A DNA stretch of 53,334 nucleotides from Nemertoderma westbladi (taxonomy: Eukaryota > Xenacoelomorpha > Nemertodermatida > Nemertodermatidae). Position 1 is the first letter of the stretch, and every line of letters starts with the position of its first letter. The position numbers were made by a program, and so were the translations under genes. Where the stretch lies: positions 1-53,334 of the forward strand of contig JAUCBJ010001021.1 of NCBI GenBank assembly GCA_032718475.1. The letters are read 5' to 3'. The notes below the pieces were generated by a model. It was not told the origin of the DNA. It worked only from the letters and a program-made list of their open reading frames with translations, and did no database searches. Below are positions 1 to 11,427 of the stretch, in pieces.

Positions 1-330
1 CCCTGATAACAATTGCATGTTATTTTAACGTTTATATCACATTTTTATTGAACATGGCAAACGTTTGAAAAAACGTTTGCGACACGTCCAGAAATAGATC
101 ATTTTCATGTTATTTTGTCCAAGCGGGTGGCATGTAATAAACGTTTAGAAGTAAACGTGTAAATAGCATGAAACAAACGTTACCCAATCGCCGGTTCTTT
201 ATGACGTTTGAATTAAACGTGTGTCTAGCATGTGTAACTAACGTGAATCATGCGTCGGTTCTTTCGTAATTGCTTGGAAATATACGTTTTTTTAATGCAA
301 AGGAAACGTTTGTTTTAAACGTTGTAAATC
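1..330. repeat. AACGTT-rich short-motif cluster
   Basis: AACGTTT, AAACGTG and related ACGT-centred words recur about a dozen times in 330 bases. No reading frame or RNA fold is convincing. A related cluster based on AACATGTT, AACGTG and ACGTTT lies at about 4615-4925, so the two may be subterminal repeats of one element or two copies of one family. Confidence 0.5.
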
Positions 331-1200
331 GTTATTCTCTAAACTAATTTGGTCATCCATTGATTCGACCACCGGATTCTTCCCATGGTATGCAATTGTT
401 CGAATTAAGATAATTTATGTGTAAAACATGAATATTATTAAGCACAAGGTAGTAGTAGCACAGCACAACTTACAACACCTATTAAACAAATGAACTGCAT
501 TGCACAACTTTAAGTAAAATTGTACTGTAATACAGTATACATATAATATACAAAAGTGAAACAGAATTCCATTTGAACTGTAATAATATAGACCAACCGC
601 AGCCTTCTTTAACGCTATTTGGCCTGGGGGGGGGGGGGGGGGGGGTGAGGGTCATTTAAATTTTTTTGAAATTAATCTGTATCTTTGAAACAGATATGTT
701 GTGAAAACCGAGATTCTGTGACTTTTCCTAAAATTTTATAGGCTATCCATCAGAGCACAAAGGAAATTGTTATCCAATATTGAAATATAATAAATAGTTT
801 CAAAAATTTCCCTGTTCACTTCAATGTTCCAAAATCGCAAACCTCATCTTGGCGAATTAATATCCCGCCTCAATGTTAAATTCTCAATTTAGGGAAAGGA
901 GCAGGTTACAGTGGCACATTATTTTAACCAAAACAATAAACTAAACACAATAGAACAGGTTACAGTTTTATTTTTGAGAGAAATCAGACGTTATTTGCGT
1001 CGAATTTCCCCTGGAGAGGGATGAATTTTTATTGCGTCGAAAGCCCCCCCCCCCCCCCCCCCTCCCACCCACCCCGGGGCAATACATTGTAAAATAGACA
1101 ACAATTAACATTTACGATAAAACAAATTACAATTAAAACAACAATGTTGGGACGTCTCGGGGAGTTTTCAGTTACATTGATCATTCAGTTTCAGCCACAG
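331..1200. other. Non-coding stretch with two homopolymer tracts
   Basis: No gene is seen. It holds a run of 20 G (626-645) and a run of 19 C (1044-1062). Around 890-965 a phrase resembling the 68-bp tandem unit at 22311-22508 (GGAAA.GAGCAGGTTA...CTAACCAAAACAATAAA) appears once, so a related dispersed repeat is present. Confidence 0.6.
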
Positions 1201-1528
1201 CGATATCACTGAATCCGGAGTCCGTTCCGCCAAGGAACCGTCGATATCACTGAATCCGGAGTCCGTTCCACCAAGGATCCGTCGATATCACTGAATCCGG
1301 AGTCCGTTCCGCCAAGGATCCGTCGATATCACTGAATCCGGAGTCCGTTCCGCCAAGGATCCGTCGATATCACTGAATCCGGAGTCCGTTCCGCCAAGGA
1401 TCCGTCGATATCACTGAATCCGGAGTCCGTTCCGCCAAGGATCCGTCGATATCACTGAATCCGGAGTCCGTTCCACCAAGGATCCGTCGATATCACTGAA
1501 TCCGGAGTCCGTTCCACCAAGGATATCC
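1201..1528. repeat. 41-bp minisatellite, eight copies
   Basis: Eight head-to-tail copies start at 1201, 1242, 1283, 1324, 1365, 1406, 1447 and 1488. The unit opens CGATATCACTGAATCCGGAG and contains GATATC and, in most copies, GGATCC. Copies differ at only one or two positions (GCCAAGG or ACCAAGG; the first has GGAACC), so the array is young or homogenised. A period of 41 is not a multiple of three, and no coding role is suggested. Confidence 0.95.
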
Positions 1529-1764
1529 GTCGATAGCAAAGTGGAATAACTTTCCCGTTTCTTGGATCTGGAAAATTAATTTATTTATGTGTTAAAAAAA
1601 TATAAGGCTCGGACTAGGACTATATTAGACTAAGACTTCATCATCTACAATAAATATCTGTTAAAGAAATGTTATTTCATTAATATCTTCGTTGGCTATT
1701 CGTGTCATTCATTACCGGTATCTACTAGATGTAAACCTAAATAAAAATAAATGGGGAATTGTTG

Positions 1765-3115
1765 AGTGGCTGTCGCTGTGACTTAGCGTTGAGTGGCTGT
1801 GACGTAGCGTTGACCGTTGATTGGCTGTGACATAGCGTTGGGTGGCCAGCGTTGGGTGGCCAGCGTTGGGTGGCCAGCGTTGGGTGGCCAGCAATGGGTG
1901 GCCAGCGTTGGGTGACTGACATAGCGTTGGGTGGCTGTGGCATAGCGTTGAGTGGCTGTGACATAGCGTTGAGTGGCTGTGACATAGCGTTGAGTGACTG
2001 TGACATAGCTTTGAGTGGCTGTGACAAAGCATTGATCGGCTGTGACATAGCGTTGAGTGGCTGTGACATAGCTTTGAGTGGCTGTGACATAGCGTTGAGT
2101 GGCTGTGACATAGCGTTGGGTGGCTGTGGCATGGCATTGAGCGGCTGTGACATAGCATTGATCGGCTGTGACATAGCGTTGGGTGGTTGTGATGTGACAT
2201 AACTTTGGGTGGTTGTGGCATAGCGTTGAGTGGTTGTTGTGACAAAGCGTTGAGTGGCTGTGACATAGCGTTGGGTGGCTGTGACAATACGTTGAGTGGC
2301 TGTGACATAGCGTTGGGTGGCTGTGACATAGCTTTGAGTGGCTGTGACATAGCGTTGAGTGGCTGTGACATAGCGTTGGGTGGCTGTGACATGGCATTGA
2401 GCGCCTGTGAGATAGCGTTGAGTGGCTGTGGCTGTGACATAGCGTTGGGTGGCTGTGGCATAGCGTTGAGTGGTTGTGACATAGCATTGAGCGGCTGTGA
2501 CATAGCGTTGGGTGGCCAGGTTGTGATGTGACATAACTTTGGGTGGCTGTGGCATAGCGTTGAGTGGCTGTGACATAGCGTTGAGTGGCTGTGACATAGC
2601 GTTGAGTGACTGTGACATAGCTTGATGGCTGTGACAAGCATTGATCGGCTGTGACATAGCGTTGAGTGGCTGTAACATAGCTTTGAGTGGCTGTGACATA
2701 GCGTTGAGTGGCTGTGACATAGCGTTGCGTGGCTGTGACATGGCATTGAGCGGCTGTGACATAGCATTGATCGGCTGTGACATAGCGTTGGGTGGTTGTG
2801 ATGTGACATAACTTTGGGTGGCTGTGGCATAGCGTTGAGTGGTTGTTGTGTCAAAGCGTTGAGTGGCTGTGACATAGCGTTGGGTGGCTGTGACAATACG
2901 TTGAATGGCTGTGACATAGCGTTGGGTGGCTGTGACATAGCTTTGAGTGGCTGTGACATAGCGTTGAGTGGCTGTGACATAGCGTTGGGTGGCTGTGACA
3001 TGGCATTGAGCGCCTGTGAGATAGCGTTGAGTGGCTGTGGCTGTGACATAGCGTTGGGTGGCTGTGGCATAGCGTTGAGTGGTTGTAACATAGCTTTGAG
3101 TGGCTGTGACTTCTG
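1765..3115. repeat. 21-bp minisatellite with about 611-bp higher-order repeat
   Basis: The basic unit is TGTGACATAGCGTTGAGTGG plus one base (21 bp), with variants (GGGTGGC, GATCGGC, CTTTGAG), over roughly 64 copies. A diagnostic block with GATGTGACATAACTTTGGG, then GGTTGTTGTG and GACAATACG, occurs near 2184 and again near 2797, so a 0.6 kb segment was duplicated as a whole. Because 21 is a multiple of three and the unit lacks stops in several frames, reading frames of over 450 codons arise on the minus strand and over 100 on the plus strand. They encode only a heptapeptide repeat (ALSGCDI or MSQPLNA) and are best read as artefacts of periodicity. Confidence 0.95.
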
Positions 3116-4614
3116 TCTCGCCCAACTTCTGTCTCTGCTTCCAAAAGTATAAAAAAGCGTCTCGATATATAAAATATCGAGACTGGAAAAATATTTCGAG
3201 AAAATATCGCCATGGGATATATAGTGGTAGCTTAGTGAAAGGGTTTGGTTAGGTAAGTCTAGAGTTTAGTGTTGTCTTAGGATAGGGTTAGGTTGTAGAT
3301 AGAGGGAGAGGCGGTATCACAACTCACCTCTGAGTATCAATGATCCAAGTATTGTTAGTTGTCTGGGTAATCAGTGTGAGTATCGTATTGGAAACATGAT
3401 TGGATTCATTGTCGCTCATATATCTGTATATTCCACCTAAAAGGATAATAATATATACATATAGCATTGCAGCAATTAGATCAACGTGCACAAGTCACCA
3501 CAACCCATCACAGACTGTTTCACATTGACACTGCACTGGGGAATAAAGCAAACATTTACTTACCTACCATAGATAGCCAGAGTAAGGCATGTTTTATTTT
3601 AAATTACAGTTTAAGCATATGCACGATCTGACGATTTATAAACGGCCCAAAGTACCAAGTGGACCTAACCTAACAGCAAGGCCTAGTACAGTAGTAGTAA
3701 GTAAAATAATAACCTCATCGCCAGAATCTGATGCGTATCTTTTACCTGGGACTGGGACCGCATGTGTAATTTACTTCCGGCCGCCGGCGCTTTTTCCCTC
3801 TACAGCTCTATTTGATCCAAATAGATTACAGGATTAGGATTTTCATCACTTGAATCACTGAAATAACGATATGTAAGAAGCCTATTCAAGTTCAATACAA
3901 ACCTGTTAAGTGAAGAACCTTCGCATTAAATGTGGGCCAACTTGACAGTTGACAGAACGCATCTGGATTCGAAAATTCTTTCCAACGTACCGTAGTACTA
4001 GTAGGCCGGCATTTCGAGGAGGCCATAATATTTTTCCAGTCAGCCAGTGCAGCCCTTGCCGCTTGCCTGTTGTTTCGACCAACCAGAGCCAGGAAGACAG
4101 AGCCCAATCTAAACTCACCAAACTGTCGTCGTCATCGAATTACTGGCACTGCACTGCCTGACTCGCATTACATACAGACATATTAGGCCTACTGTATTAC
4201 TACAATACAATAAGGCTAGGCTGCTAGGCCTATATAATGTACAGATATATGACAGTCAGACAGTATGAAGCTTGATTAAAAATAACTTAAACAGTCAGAC
4301 AGTTAATATAGGCATACGGCAGTAAACAAACATATGGCCAGATCGCAGTATGGTCAACCCTATTGCAGCACTTAAACCAGTAAACAGCTGGCCTACACTG
4401 CAGCACTACTGTCAAGCTCTCAGAATGTGGCTGAGTGCTGGAGTCTGGGCGTGGGTGCTGGTAGGCTGGGGCAGGCAGTGGAGTGTCTACTGACTGACTG
4501 ATGTACTGCAGTACTGCATGCACTGCCAGATGCTGCATGATTTACTGATTTATAGGCCTATAAACGAATTTGGCGGTAAATTTTAGGCGGTTTATTCAAA
4601 CAGCCTTAAGACAG
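3116..4614. other. No gene recognised
   Basis: Mixed-composition sequence with only short frames. A 71-codon minus-strand frame (3892-4107) looks mildly protein-like but has no recognisable motif and no clear splice context, so it is not called. Short CAGT/GTCAG-type words are frequent at 4250-4300 and 4490-4510. Confidence 0.5.
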
Positions 4615-4925
4615 ATTGGCAATGATGTGCAGGACGTTTGTTCAACACGACAAAGTAGCATTTAACAAACAGCTGGAATAAACATGTATGATTTATGTTA
4701 CACAATAACGTGTAAAACAAATGTTAAATAATTACATGATAAAACATGTTACATTTAGGTATCATAAAAACGTGATCAACAAATGTTTGATTATAACATG
4801 ATTGAATATTATGTTATTTAGATGTTAAAATAACATGTTGATTAAAACAAGTTTAGAAAAAAAACATGTCAACATGATTCAAGCATATAAACGAACGTTT
4901 GGTATAATAACGTGTAGCGTGTCTG
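4615..4925. repeat. AACATGTT/AACGTG motif cluster
   Basis: ACATGTT, AACATG and AACGTG words, many of them self-complementary, recur at short irregular spacing through 300 bases and end near GTGTCTGGTTAGCAGGG. The texture is like that of 1-330. Confidence 0.45.
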
Positions 4926-4966
4926 GTTAGCAGGGCTGTGGGCGTTTTTTTAATGTAAATTTTCAT

Positions 4967-5052
4967 ATTATAGCTCGTTATAGGTGGTTATAGCTTGTTT
5001 ATAGGAATTTATAGCCAGTTATAGATCGTTATAGCCCGTTATAGATCGTTCT
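4967..5052 (+). repeat. Short degenerate GTTATAG tandem repeat
   Basis: The word GTTATAG with four to six intervening bases (CTCGTTATAGGTGGTTATAG and similar) repeats about seven times. It is non-coding. Confidence 0.6.
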
Positions 5053-5339
5053 ACCTTTTAGTACGTACCCTACATCTGTCTGTCTGTACAATAGACTGTA
5101 CATGTCCCTACAGCACTAGGCCTACTGCAGTACTGGAACAGGCTGACAGGCAGACTGCTGGACTAGTTAACAGGTACAGGCCTAACCGAACAGCTGATCG
5201 GGCAGCTCTGATCAGGTAATTTATTTTGGAGGATATGGAAAACCGCCATTTAATTTAAATATGTAATTGACATCTTACAGTTGTATGATTAAATCCGGTA
5301 CTTTCCCAAGTGTGTTATTTTTTGGTGTAGATTTTAATT

Positions 5340-5412
5340 ACAGCTGTGTTCGCCTATGTTCCGCCTGTATTCTATTGTGTTCTGCTGTGTTCTACTGTGT
5401 TCTGCTGTGTTC
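5340..5412 (+). repeat. Degenerate TGTGTTCTGC repeat
   Basis: A 10-bp word (TGTGTTCTGC, TGTGTTCTAC, TGTATTCTAT) repeats about six times just ahead of the larger minisatellite. Confidence 0.6.
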
Positions 5413-5465
5413 TGTAAAAAGATATATCCGATGGTTCTGAATTCAATTAGTATAGCAAATTCAAC

Positions 5466-6536
5466 ATACAGTATCACTTAAACAGCTGCTGTTTGTATCA
5501 GTACAACCCAAACAGCTGCTATTTGTACCATTATCACACAAACAGCTGTTGTTTGTACCAAACTGCTTCTGCTTATACCACTATCACCAAACGGCTTCTG
5601 TTTGTACCAAACTGCTTCTGTTTGTACCTGTATCACCCAAACAGCTGCTGTTTGTACCAGTATCACTCAAACAGCTGCTGTTTGTACCAGTATCAACCAA
5701 ACAGCTGCTGTTTGTACCAGTATCACCCAAACAGCTGCTGTTTGTACTAGTATTACCCAAACAGCTGTTGCCTATACCAGTATGATCCAACCAGCGACTG
5801 TCTGTACAAGTATCACCCAAACAGCTGTTGTTTGTACCAGTATCACTCAAACAACTGCTGTTTGTACCAGTAACACCCAAACAGCTGCTGTTTGTATCAT
5901 TATCACACAAACAGCTGTTGTTTGTACCAAACTGCTTCTGCTTATACCAGTATCACCAAAACGGCTACCCAAACAACTGCTGTTTGTACCAGCATCACCC
6001 AGACAGCTGCTGTTTGTACCAGTATCACCCAAACAGCTGCTGTTTGTACCAGTATCACTTAAACAGCTGCTGTTTGTACCAGTAACACCCAAACAGCTGC
6101 TGTTTGTATCATTATCACACAAACAGCTGTTGTTTGTACCAAACTGCTTCTGCTTATACCACTATCACCAAAACGGCTTCTGTTTGTACCAAACTGCTTC
6201 TGTTTGTACCTGTATCACCCAAACAGCTGCTGTTTGTACAAGTATCACCCAGACAGCTGCTGTTTGTACCAGTATCACCCAAACAGCTGCTGTTTGTACC
6301 AGTATCACTCAAACAGCTGCTGTTTGTACCAGTACCAACCAAACAGCTGCTGTTTGTACCAGTATCAACCAAACAGCTTCTGTTTGTATCAGTATCACCA
6401 AAGCGCTGCTGCTGTATGTACCAAACAGCATCTGTTTGTACCAGTATCACCCAAACAGCTGCTGTTTGTACCAGTATCAACCAAACAGCTGATGTTTGTA
6501 CCAGTAACAACTTAACAACTTTTGCTAGTATCAGTA
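5466..6536. repeat. 30-bp E-box-rich minisatellite abutting the TTC39-like stop codon
   Basis: The unit is CAGTATCACCCAAACAGCTG followed by CTGTTTGTAC (30 bp), in roughly 35 copies. Nearly every copy carries CAGCTG, a CANNTG E-box. A longer phrase with TATCATTATCACACAAACAG, then CTGCTTCTGCTTATACCA, recurs near 5525, 5895 and 6105, which shows higher-order duplication of several hundred bases. The array ends at the stop codon of the minus-strand host gene (6537-6539). The last coding bases (GAGCAGCTGTTTGATCCAG) look like one more diverged unit. The long frames inside come from the three-divisible period and are not called as genes. Confidence 0.9.
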
Positions 6537-6992
6537 TCACTTGAGCAGCTGTTTGATCCAGTTCACAGGCCCCGCTGATTCATCCCCAGACGGCCGACGG
6601 CTGTGACCCGATGTCCTTTCAGCAGGTCCCCCTTGATTAGAAGCCGCACCTTTTCCCATTTCCTGGCTGAGTTTCACAATCTCTGTTAGAGCTGCATGAA
6701 CCCGGAAATGCAACCTTGATTCCAATGCAAAATGTTCGTATTTAGATTTTGCTTTGTTAAGCATTTTCTTAGCTTCACTGAATCGATTTGTTTCTATGCA
6801 AATGAGAGACATTTCCACCAGCGTATTCGGAAGAAGAAATCTATCGAATCGTATGGATTTTTCTAATCCAATAATCTTTTCAAAATACTCTTCCGCCTGA
6901 GGTAAACAGTCCTTATTGTGCCTCAGACACATTCCTTTTAGAAGGTAGATAAGGGCTTTGTTATCCGCACACCAATAATTGCTATCATCAAT
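6537..6992 (-). CDS. TTC39: TTC39-like protein, exon 3 (C-terminal exon)
   Basis: Last coding exon of a TTC39-family (IML2/tetratricopeptide repeat 39) protein: 151 codons plus TGA. The acceptor is TTTTCACTGTAG on the minus strand, ending at 6993, and the exon opens in phase 0 with IDDSNYWCADNKALIYLLKG. It carries the C-terminal TPR-like helices of the family: QAEEYFEKI, a YDHYLLP-like block (here FDRFLLPNTL), then AKSKYEHFALESRLHFRVHA, a very characteristic family signature. After that comes a divergent Ser/Gly-rich tail ending WIKQLLK. The stop codon touches the flanking minisatellite, and the final codons resemble a repeat unit. The family call is firm. Which paralogue (A, B or C) cannot be decided. 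Confidence 0.9.
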   Translation of the reverse strand: MDDSNYWCADNKALIYLLKGMCLRHNKDCLPQAEEYFEKIIGLEKSIRFDRFLLPNTLVEMSLICIETNRFSEAKKMLNKAKSKYEHFALESRLHFRVHAALTEIVKLSQEMGKGAASNQGGPAERTSGHSRRPSGDESAGPVNWIKQLLK

Positions 6993-7834
6993 CTACAGTG
7001 AAAATAAATTAATAGTTATTTTCAGTAATAATGTTTACTAACTATAATACCGTTATGTTCTGCACCACAACAAAACCCTAACGCTTCGTCCTGCGTTGCA
7101 TAATATATTCACTCACTAATTAATGTGTTAGCATCATTGCTCTAACTCCATTATGCAGTTGTAAAATGCTAATCAACATATCATGGAGCAGTTTCGTACA
7201 GCAAGGAAGTACTTGAGGCCCCCTGTGCACCCTATTAAACTGTGGGCTCCTGTCACTGGTGGCAGCTTCACAAGCCCTACTGGCCTAGTAAACAGTTTTA
7301 GTGAAAAGGATAATCAATTACTGCCCAGTGAAACGCCTAAGTAAGCCTAATAGCCACAGGGCACTTCTCGTAGCCGGCGTAAGTAATAGATTAGTTGGTT
7401 TCCTAGAACGATCAGCACCATAATATTGGAAATGAGTATTTGTGAAACTGGATGTAATGTACAGTAATTTGGTGTAAAGGTAATTTTCAAAGTATTAAAT
7501 AAAGTTGAAGTATATCAGAGTATGTAGTTGAAAACGGATGCCTTTGTGCTTGCTCGTATGCTCTTTCGCTCTTATATATTTTATATCGGCGTTCTATGTT
7601 ACTTTACAACCCCCCCCCCCCCTTCCCCCTTATGTAATTCTCATCTATTATTATGGTTATTATTAAGGACTTTTCGGTACCAATTCATTCTTTTATTATT
7701 TATTAAAGTTGTATTATCAGCGCTAACCCAATTCATTTATTTATACACACTATAACATTAATAAACACACAAACCTAAATAGTTAATAATTTTCTAGCAC
7801 TTACACGCATGTTTCTATTACCAAGCAAACTTAC
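6993..7834 (-). other. Intron 2 of the TTC39-like gene
   Basis: 842-bp GT-AG intron between AAG|GTAAGT (donor at 7834-7829) and CTGTAG (acceptor at 6993). It is phase 0. It contains a run of 13 C (7610-7622) and no other recognisable feature. Confidence 0.85.
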
Positions 7835-9133
7835 CTTTGCTAATGTTTCATCGACAAGTTCGATTACAGGATTAAACAATTCCGGCTTCTTCGAAATAAT
7901 CCTAAATCCGTTCCACAGGTAGATTAGTTCCAGCCCGGGTAATGGTGATGGACCAAGTTTGGCGAACTTCGTGCATTTGTTAATGGCATACTTCTCGAGT
8001 GGTAAGCTTTTCCCTGCTATTCGTTGCTTTAGTTTCGGAACGTCATCATAGAAGTTAGCTATTGCAATCTCATTATCATCTCCCTTGTTACACATTTCGA
8101 GAATAACAGCGTTAAAAAACGTATAGCTAGCCTTACTCCAGACGCTCTGTCGGCGTAGTAGATCTGCGTAGATGAGAGCTTTACCCCAATTGAGACTCAG
8201 AATGTGATTCCACATAAGTTCCCAATAGCAGGCATGATGGAATTGTCTCCAATCGTTCTGTTTATTGATACAATCCTCGAATAGTGCAATGGATGCTTCA
8301 ATGTTTCCTCGAATTTCCTCGATTCTTCCTGCATAGAAAAGAAACAGAACACCGCCTGGATGCTGATCTAAACAGGTGTTGACAACATCATTTGAGTATT
8401 CGAGGTCGCCTTCTTTGTTTTCTAGAAGGATGACCAGGAAGTTATGGTACGCGAGGATAACGCAAGCAGCTAATTCCATGCGAATACTAGTTGTAACTCT
8501 AGATTGTTCGAGGCTCTCCAATCCATATAATTTATCCCCTGAAAAACCAACGAATTCTAAAAGTTTCAAAATTCTTGTCGGAAGCATAGAAATGAATAAA
8601 TTAAACATGCCTATCCCCAATTTTACCCCGCCTTGGAACTGATCTTTCAGCGCGTCCGTTTTCCATCGTCGCGTGTTCAATATACGGAGACATTCCTTGT
8701 AACACTGGTAACTGCAACGGACCTTCCAGCCGCCACGAATGAAACTCGCAAAGTTTTCATCCTGTGTGAATGTAAGAACAGCTCTGAGTAGGAGACATTC
8801 AGCATAGATGAGCTCGGCATGGCATTCTTCTTCGGTGTATTTGTTATAATTCGGTGGGATCACAATGTGTCCGATAGTCGCGGTCACTGTGTGCTGCTTA
8901 CGGAATCGCTGACAAACTTGGCTGCATTCCCGCAAGGCTTTCATTGCCACTTTCATCTCATCCGTAGTGAATGTCAATGCAGCTTGCATATAAACAATCA
9001 TACCATATCCGAAGGCTGGGTAGACAGCTCTGTTGCGAATTGCTTTTAGGTACTCCTTGGCTTCCATAAAGCGATTACTGTAGAACATTCGCATCGCCTT
9101 TTCTGTCTCTTCAATCGATGTTACGATATCCAT
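7835..9133 (-). CDS. TTC39: TTC39-like protein, exon 2 (core TPR domain)
   Basis: 433 codons, open throughout, bounded by an acceptor CTTGATGCAG just before ATGGATATC (9133) and a donor AAG|GTAAGT (7834). It holds most of the conserved domain: an N-terminal helix pair (EKAMRMFYSNRFMEAKEYL), the CYAECLL-type block (here HAELIYAECLLLRAVLTF) with TQDENFASFIRGG, the hallmark FQGGVKLGIGMFNLFISMLP then LLEFVGFSG, the HHACYWELMWNH block, YADLLRRQSVWSKASY, and LPGLELIYLWNGFRI. The human family members are about 580-680 residues and also have TPR motifs at the C-terminal end. They are thought to act as protein-protein scaffolds, and TTC39B is linked to sterol/LXR control. No enzyme motif is seen. An internal start at the two ATGs just upstream is possible but less likely, because the phase-0 junction to exon 1 is clean. 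Confidence 0.93.
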
Positions 9134-11172
9134 CTGCATCAAGAAGAGATAATGTTATATTAAATAACTTAAATTAAATTGTGAATTATGTACAGTATGT
9201 TTAACAAAGTTAAACACAATTTAAATTCTAATGGTTGATTATTGATCATGGTTGATAGTCTTAAAGACAATGTATCATAATAGGAGAAATTATAGACCAC
9301 TCTTACATGTTATTTGAGTATTCCAACATAAAACTAAAAAAAATATTAGAAAGCCCCCCCCCCCCCCCCCCCTCGCTTAAGATGATTTACTATTAAGTAG
9401 TTGTAGGCAGGTTATTTATGTTTATTTACAAGTTTTATCATGTTTTAGTATGTTTTATTACAGTTATTGTTTATTATTTCAGTTAACTATCATCAGCCTC
9501 ACATAATATAGGAGACTATAAAGGATGGTGAGACTATTCGGCTTTGTGAGTTAGTGTGGGTCCCATCCTGCTTTACCTGTAACAGCCAAATAAGCTTTCG
9601 GGTTATCTCCGGTGTTTTTTGTTTCATATTTACCTATCACCTTTGCTTTACTTTTACTTTAATTACTTTAATTAAATGATGCTATTTTTTTAACTAGTTT
9701 AACTAAATATAATGATTTAATAAATGCATATTGCAAATTCTAAATATAAAGTTACCAGGCGGGTAATTCAAACTTAATGGTGGTTGAAATTAATAATTAG
9801 GCCACCCAGAAGTAGAACTACTTCTTAAACTACTGAAGGATTTACAACAAATTTTGGCGGCAAACTTATTGCACATAAGAACTATATAGCCTTAATACTG
9901 TATTATCTAAAAATTAGCTAAATTTGTAATTTCTAATTGAAACCATACTCAAGTATTTAAATAATACAAAAAAAAATCTGGCAGTGTGTAGTGATAGTGG
10001 CAGTGATAGTGAAAATTGTACCCCACTGGGATTGGTAATGCGTTTATTATTATTATTATTATTATATATACATAAACATAGAAGTATGGGAATGGCAGGG
10101 AAATATGGGGTATATTTGAAGGGCGAATGTAGTGTCCATTGCAATCATATAACATTGCCTGCGATGAAATCCAAAATGAAGCAGAGTACAGGCCTATCTC
10201 ATTAAGTATTGAGTGGAGACCGCTATGTCCCATGCAATTTGCTTTCCAACTACTCCCCTTGAAAGTTGAAGTAGCCCCTGCTAGCCGCAACCAAATGATA
10301 AAAATTGGATGAACAATTTACGTGATTCATGGTAAATAAAGTGGACTAATAACTAATGGATTGCCGTCGATGATCAACTGATGAATATAAATTGACATAA
10401 TAATTCAAAATTCAAAACTTCCACAAACATGAATGACAAACCATCACACAACTGAATAAATGCACCAAAGTAGTTATTCAAACAGTCGTTTCGAAAAACA
10501 GTCCACCCTAAAAATCGTTTTCGCTACAATTCTAGAATAAAATGTATAGAATCAATATGAATCCTGCTTTGGGTTGGTTGTACAATTTGGAGACAAGTCA
10601 GTGAGTTCTGTTGGTCCTGGTTCGGTTAATCACAGTTAGTGTAAGAGCTGACTTTGCTTCTCTCAAAGACCATCCATCCATCATATTTAGTGCCAATGTA
10701 TTTACGCATTAATTGTCATAATTTTTAATATTATGTACAATTTACAGAACACTCAAATAGCATACTGGCACAAAATGAATTTGTTTTAATCCATTTTAAA
10801 TTATGATTTATATTTTATTATTTTAATAAATAAACCGCTGATGACGCCCGAGGAGGAGTGAAATGCGCATACGGTGAAATAAACATATTATTTATACACG
10901 TGGTGAAAGACCCTTAATATAAATTAACTTATTCGTTTGTAATGTCAAATATGGAAATTCTATGTAATGACTTTAGGGAGGTTTTATGGATTTGATGGCA
11001 ACAATATTTCTTATATTAATTTTCATAAACTATTGATAAAGATCAAGTTTGGGATGGAAATTTTATTAAAGTTAAGAAATTGCGGTAATAATATTATAAA
11101 TCAAAATATTAAAATCTTCCCTATTTATCATCTTTACCTTTCTTGATTCATAACCTGCTACTACTACTAATG

Positions 11173-11427
11173 TAGCAGGACACTTGCAGGACATTGCTTT
11201 CGCCGTGAGGACCAGTCAGTGCATAATCTTGTGCTTTGGCGTCCTCATGGACGGAATAAGCATGGTGGACAGCCCATGACATTCTTGATACGCATCTTAA
11301 AGAAACTTGCCTTGAAGATGCGGATGATCTAGCAAATGTCATGGGTGATAGGGAGTTGTGGCGGCGCAATTTTGTCGACAAGCCGGTACAGCATTATTAA
11401 AAATGCAGCTGCAATGTAGTAGTAGTT
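11173..11427 (+). mobile_element. LINE fragment: RT C-terminal tail and 3' end
   Basis: Plus-strand translation gives a LINE reverse-transcriptase C-terminal tail (AGHCFRREDQSVHNLVLW, then GGQPMTFL), broken by stops. The non-coding 3' end follows and finishes in TAGTAGTAGT. Two other copies in the window share these words and the same TAG-repeat tail, so this is a 5'-truncated retrotransposed copy. The clade was not determined; the tail resembles those of CR1/L2-type elements. Confidence 0.8.

Noticed and set aside
1712-3213. Long open frames on both strands across the 21-bp minisatellite
   Set aside because: The period is a multiple of three and the unit lacks stops in several frames, so long frames are expected. 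The products are uniform heptapeptide repeats with no domain or splice context.
3892-4107. 71-codon minus-strand frame (GRNNRQAARAALADWKNIM)
   Set aside because: It looks slightly protein-like but has no recognised family, no clear ATG and no convincing splice sites tying it to another exon.
5478-6544. Several frames of 80-300 codons in the 30-bp minisatellite
   Set aside because: The period is divisible by three. No codon bias or domain, and frames on both strands are equivalent.
10838-10890. CTGATGA followed by TGAAA, resembling a hammerhead core
   Set aside because: The bases between do not form stem II and the flanks do not pair as stem I, so the match is by chance.
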